Shown in pieces: positions 60,074 to 64,000 of a stretch of DNA of 64,000 bases. Origin of the DNA: Istiophorus platypterus (Eukaryota; Chordata; Actinopteri; Istiophoriformes; Istiophoridae). Location of the stretch: positions 1-64,000 of the forward strand of contig JADGDC010000110.1 in the NCBI GenBank assembly GCA_016859345.1, given 5' to 3'. How positions within the stretch are numbered: position 1 is the first letter of the stretch; the number at the start of each line of letters is the position of its first letter. The translations under genes and the position numbers were made by a program. The notes below the pieces were generated by a model, which did no database searches, had not been told where the DNA came from, and was given only the letters and a program-made list of their open reading frames with translations.

Positions 60074-60222
60074 AGGGATTTTCTTAGAGTGTTCCTGTTT
60101 CCTCCAATTGTCCAGTGAAATTTGGGAGAGGTTACCTAGAGCCTCTAAATTGTAATTATATTTATGTATGTATGTTTGTAAACGGCTGTGATTGACTGTA
60201 AACCAATGTCTGCCTTGTAAAT

Positions 60223-60266
60223 GACTGGCGATCTGTCCAGGGTGTATACTGGACATGTCGCCAGTC
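60223..60266 (+). other. 3' UTR hairpin of C12
   Basis: All four arms are intact (GACTGGCGA, TGTCCAG, CTGGACA, TCGCCAGTC). Confidence 0.55.
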
Positions 60267-60453
60267 TATTACATCGTATCTCATGGCCCTTGCAGTCACC
60301 AGCTGTCAACCCAATTTGTGTATAATCTTTCTTCTCTAAATATAATAACAATAATCGAAAACACTGTCTGTGTACACTGTTCTTAATATTCACATCATTG
60401 TGTTCTGTTGCATCTCGGCCTTTACCAAAGTGCCATTTAATGCAGTGTTTTGC

Positions 60454-60459
60454 AATAAA
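60454..60459 (+). promoter_or_regulatory. Polyadenylation signal of C12
   Basis: AATAAA in the conserved context, 381 bases past the stop. Confidence 0.6.
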
Positions 60460-60580
60460 ACTTTGCAACTCAATCAACTGTGTCAGCAGTCCGTCCAGTC
60501 AACATCATGACTACAGGATTTTCTGACTGCTTTAGCCAGTGGCTGATAACAGGTTCTAACTCTAAAAGAGGGACTTAAGC

Positions 60581-61049
60581 CTTATTTCAGTGTAGGAGAA
60601 ACATAATAAACAACAAGATCAACTACAAAGGTTCTAGAGGCTTTTCTCTTTCCAAAAATGTCAGGAATTTCACATATTAAAGAGGAAAAGATTTAATGTA
60701 GCCGCAAGGAGACACAAGCCAGTGTCTTATTGTGCGGTCCCAAGCCCGGATAAATACAGAGGGTTGTGTCAGGAAGGGCATCCGACGTAAATCTTTTGCC
60801 AAATCAAACATAATGTCTATCTGATATGGCTGTTGCTAAATTTAAAGAAGTGATTCCATCACTGCTAAATTCAATGCCACATCAAAACATAACAGAGAAC
60901 TCGTATGCTAACTTTAGCCCGTCCCAAATTGATCAGCCTTATTTCAGTGTAGGAGAAACATAATAAACAACAAGATAAACTACAAAGGTTCTAGAGGCTT
61001 TTCTCTTTCCAAAAAAGTCAGGAATTTCACATTAAAGAGGAAAAGATTT
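60581..61049 (+). repeat. Direct repeat pair around RTE tip and short L2 piece
   Basis: Copies of about 112 bp at 60581-60694 and 60938-61049 enclose the RTE tip (60737-60811) and a short L2 RT piece (60812-60937, with the GCTAAATTTAAAG and CCACATC bases). This arrangement is also in spacer A and the composite spacer. Confidence 0.65.
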
Positions 61050-61124
61050 CTTATGAATGTTTGAATATAAGGAATTTTTGTCCAAGTGGATTGATGATTT
61101 CATGGGGAAATTTTCCTTTGATAT

Positions 61125-61160
61125 GACTGTCTACTACACAGTATATAGTAGTAGACAGTC
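61125..61160. repeat. Perfect 13-bp inverted repeat
   Basis: Same palindrome as at 15008-15043, unchanged, including the 10-base centre. Confidence 0.75.
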
Positions 61161-61247
61161 GTGGTCAATATTTATTCTTCTCCTGAAGAATTTTCATGTG
61201 AGCAGAAGTTTGTTTTGCTGCTCTGCTTCTTCCCAGTTAATTTAGCT

Positions 61248-63786
61248 CCTCTCTCCTCCACAGCAGCTAAATAACCAGCGTACATTTAACCCCACACTGA
61301 GCTTTGTCCCTCTTGTAGCGATGCTCTCGCTAAATCACAGTCACTCACAAGCTTCTCATTCCCGTTAGTTACTTTAGCCTAGCAGTTAGCAAAGGCTTCT
61401 CCCTCTCCAGCTCTCTCCTGCTCGCTCTGGTTAATGTTCACTTTTAATTCCGACTCCTTTAGCGATAAGAATGCGTGTATTAAATCGAGTTTATTTTCAG
61501 CGATGGAGATGAGGCTCGGTGAACTGGGAAGCTTTGCACCATGGAAAACAAATCATTAGCAGCAGCGGTTAGCAGCCGCTAACGCTGAGAGCCGTCTAAG
61601 CGTAGCGCTTCTCTCGGCGGCTCAGTCATGGCGGCGGGTGACGGAAGTGTAGCCGGAGACAAAACCCATAATTCACCACAAACCAGTACGTCTCAAAAGA
61701 TTCTCCCCCACAACGACAGAAAACAACTCTGGTTATTGGCAGCTCTATTTTATACGTTTATTTAGCGACACCGGCGACCATGGTTGAACGTCTCCCTGGG
61801 GCCAGAGGAGGCGACGTCGTGTTCACATGCAAAGACGATGTCGGAATCCGTAGTTTTCTCTGGGCCCCTACTGAATATGACCCGACGACATGTACAGCGA
61901 CATGTCATCGTTCGGTCGCTGGCTGTCGAGGGGGTGTCCAGTAAACCATATTGGCTTTAGAGACAAGTGGCGGACTTTCAGGGGAAGACCTGGTCTGATT
62001 AAGTCAGATGGCTACATCCCACTATAGATGGAGCAGCTCTCGTTTCCAGAAATCTGAGCTAGTTTATCTGAAAACCAAAACCATGACAACTCAAGAGTTG
62101 AGAGCAGGAAGCAGAGTTGTAGTCTTACACACTACTGAAATACAACAAAATATGAGACTTAAATGTGGACTCTTTAACATTAGATCACTCCCATCCAAAG
62201 CTGTATTAGTCAATGATCTGCTATCCAATCATCGAAAGCCTGACTCTTAGTCTCACACAGCCAACCTGAAAACTTTAAAGCCTGTTCTATTTGTTATAAT
62301 GAACCGTGCTCCTGGATCATACTCTGAATTTCTATCTGAATTCCCAGAGTTTTTTATGAACCTTACTCATTAGTACAGACAAACTAATCATTGTAGGCGA
62401 TTTCAATATTCATGTGGACGTTGATAATGATGCCTCAGCACTGCGTTTATCTCACTTTTAGACTCGGTTGGCTTTGCCCAAAGGGTAAATAAACCCACTC
62501 ATAGTTTTAACCACACCCTCGACCTTGTTCAGACCCACGGCTTAGAAATTGAGCACTCGTTTTTCCACAGAATCCTCTTCTCTAGGACCATTGTTTAATA
62601 ACTTTTGATCTTCTCTTACTGGACTACACAGCATTAGGCAAAATGTCTTTACTAATGTCTATCTGATATGGCTGTTGCTAAATTCAAAGAAGTGATTCCA
62701 TCACTGCTAAATTCAATGCCAGATCAAAACATAACAGAGAACTCGTATGCTGACTTTAGCCCGTCGCAAATTGATCAGCTTGTTGATAGCGCTTCAGGCT
62801 CAATGAGAACAACACTCGACTCTATTGCCCCTCTAAAAAAAAGATAACAAAACAAAGGAGGTTAGGTCCATGCTTTAACTCCCAAACCTGTACATTGAAA
62901 CAAACAATATGAAAACCTGAAGAATCTACTAAACTGGAACAGTCCCGCTCAGCCTGGCATGACAGTGTTAAAACTTACAAGACGGCCCTCAGCATTGCGG
63001 GAGCAGCCTATTACGGCCGTAAAACCCAATATATACTTAGACATTTTCTCTCCTGTCGAGCTTCGCCAACTAATTTCAATGATCTCGTCATCAAAACCAT
63101 CAGCCTCTCTCTTAGACCCCGTCCCAACCAGGCTGCTTAAGGAAGTTCTACACTTATTTAGCACTTCTCTATTAGACATAATAAATCTGTGCTTATATGT
63201 CTGTGCTTGGCCTGCAACACCTCAGAAACACATCATCTAATGACATATTTACTCTAGATGGCATTGCTCTGGCCTCTGGCACCAATGCTGGGAATCTTGG
63301 AGTTGTCTTCGTTAAGGACGTGCCCTTCAACTCCCATATAAAACAAACTTCCAGCACTGCCTCTTTTCACCCATGCAAAATCATAAAATCAGGCTCATCC
63401 TTTCTCAAAATGACACAGAAAAACTATTACATGCTTTTGTTGTTTTACTTCTAGGCTTGATTATGGCAACTCTCTATTATCAGGCTTTCCCAATAAACCA
63501 TTGTATGGTCTCTAGCTGATTCAGGATGTTGCTGCAAGAGTATTGGCAAGAAGCAGAAAAAAGAAATCATATCTCTCCTGTGTTAGCTTCTCTGTATTGG
63601 CTCCTGTGAAATCAAAATGCAATTTAAAATTGTTTGTGTCTCCACATTGTTTTCTTGCTGTAGAGTATATGCACTTGAAACAGTTGAGAGTCCTTTTGTT
63701 TGTAATACTTTCACCACGTTCTCTGTATTCATAGCTCAAATTACTGTACTTTCAGTTTTTTCTCTGTAATTCCTGACTTTATTCAG
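61248..63786 (+). mobile_element. L2-like LINE, most complete copy in the window
   Basis: In order: 5' UTR; ORF1 remnants; endonuclease start with FNIRSLPSKAVLVNDLLSNH intact across the site deleted elsewhere (about 62175-62245); further endonuclease pieces (YSEFLSEFPEF, FNHTLDLV); linker; RT piece LLDPVPTRLLKEV (about 63110); C-terminal ISPVLAS-like end; CACTG before GGGCATAAC. Stops and shifts are frequent, and the SGNH-region deletion in ORF1 is present. It looks like the ancestral spacer from which spacers A and B derive. Confidence 0.7.
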
Positions 63787-64000
63787 GCACTGGGCATAAC
63801 ACTCAGTCACTCAAGCTTCAGATCAAGTTGATGGAGTCTAGATGTTCAATACTGTGACAGACAACACGTGTATTAGTGTTACTAGATCTGTGTAGACCTG
63901 AAACGGGGGTAGCTGGAGGAGAACTGGGATAATTCAGGATTGTCTGAAGCTAATCTGAAGTCTGAATCTTAACATCTATTTCAGCCACAGATACTGTCTC
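63787..64000. other. Start of a sixth upstream block, cut by the window end
   Basis: GGGCATAACACTCAGTCACT onward matches the block upstream of C3. A promoter and exon 1 of a thirteenth copy are expected about 1.2 kb beyond the window. Confidence 0.5.

Overview
This is eukaryotic, almost certainly teleost fish, nuclear DNA. The evidence is short spliced exons with GT/AG borders, compact introns of about 125-150 bp, AATAAA polyadenylation signals, and remains of fish-type L2/CR1-group and RTE-group LINEs. I see no prokaryotic feature, tRNA, rRNA or CRISPR array. I cannot name the species.

The window is a head-to-tail, plus-strand array of 12 copies (called C1 to C12) of one gene. Its product would be about 577 aa: a short N-terminus (exon 1), a long Ser/Pro/Arg-rich linker with an SxIP-like motif (exons 2-3), and one TOG-type HEAT-repeat domain (exons 4-7) that resembles the TOGARAM/FAM179 (crescerin) family of axonemal microtubule regulators. 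Phases across the seven exons agree perfectly. No copy is free of breaks as written. C3 and C9 are closest to open. Many breaks are 1-3 base losses in short GC-rich runs, so unpolished sequence is a real alternative to decay.

Layout: C1 (promoter, exon 1) is fused to 5'-truncated C2; spacer B; C3 (promoter, exon 1); spacer A; C4 (no exon 1) fused to truncated C5; spacer A'; C6 (no exon 1); spacer A; C7 (no exon 1); spacer B; C8 (promoter, exon 1); spacer A'; C9 (no exon 1); long composite spacer with a nested RTE insertion; C10 (promoter, exon 1) fused to truncated C11; spacer B; C12 (promoter, exon 1); then the most complete L2-bearing spacer, which runs out of the window.

The spacers hold the story. 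An ancestral spacer carried an L2 copy, and intron 1 carried a second L2 piece. Diagnostic bases show that spacer A is an L2/L2 recombinant that removed the promoter and exon 1. Spacer B is a different L2/L2 recombinant that removed the L2 5' half. A third junction, found three times, joins the end of exon 7 directly to the middle of exon 2 of the next copy, giving 2.04 kb fused units without 3' UTR, promoter or exon 1 between them. Blocks of these units were then duplicated again: C1-C3 resembles C10-C12, and C3/spacer A/C4 resembles C6/spacer A/C7. The result is an ampliconic TOG-domain gene cluster being remodelled by its own LINEs.
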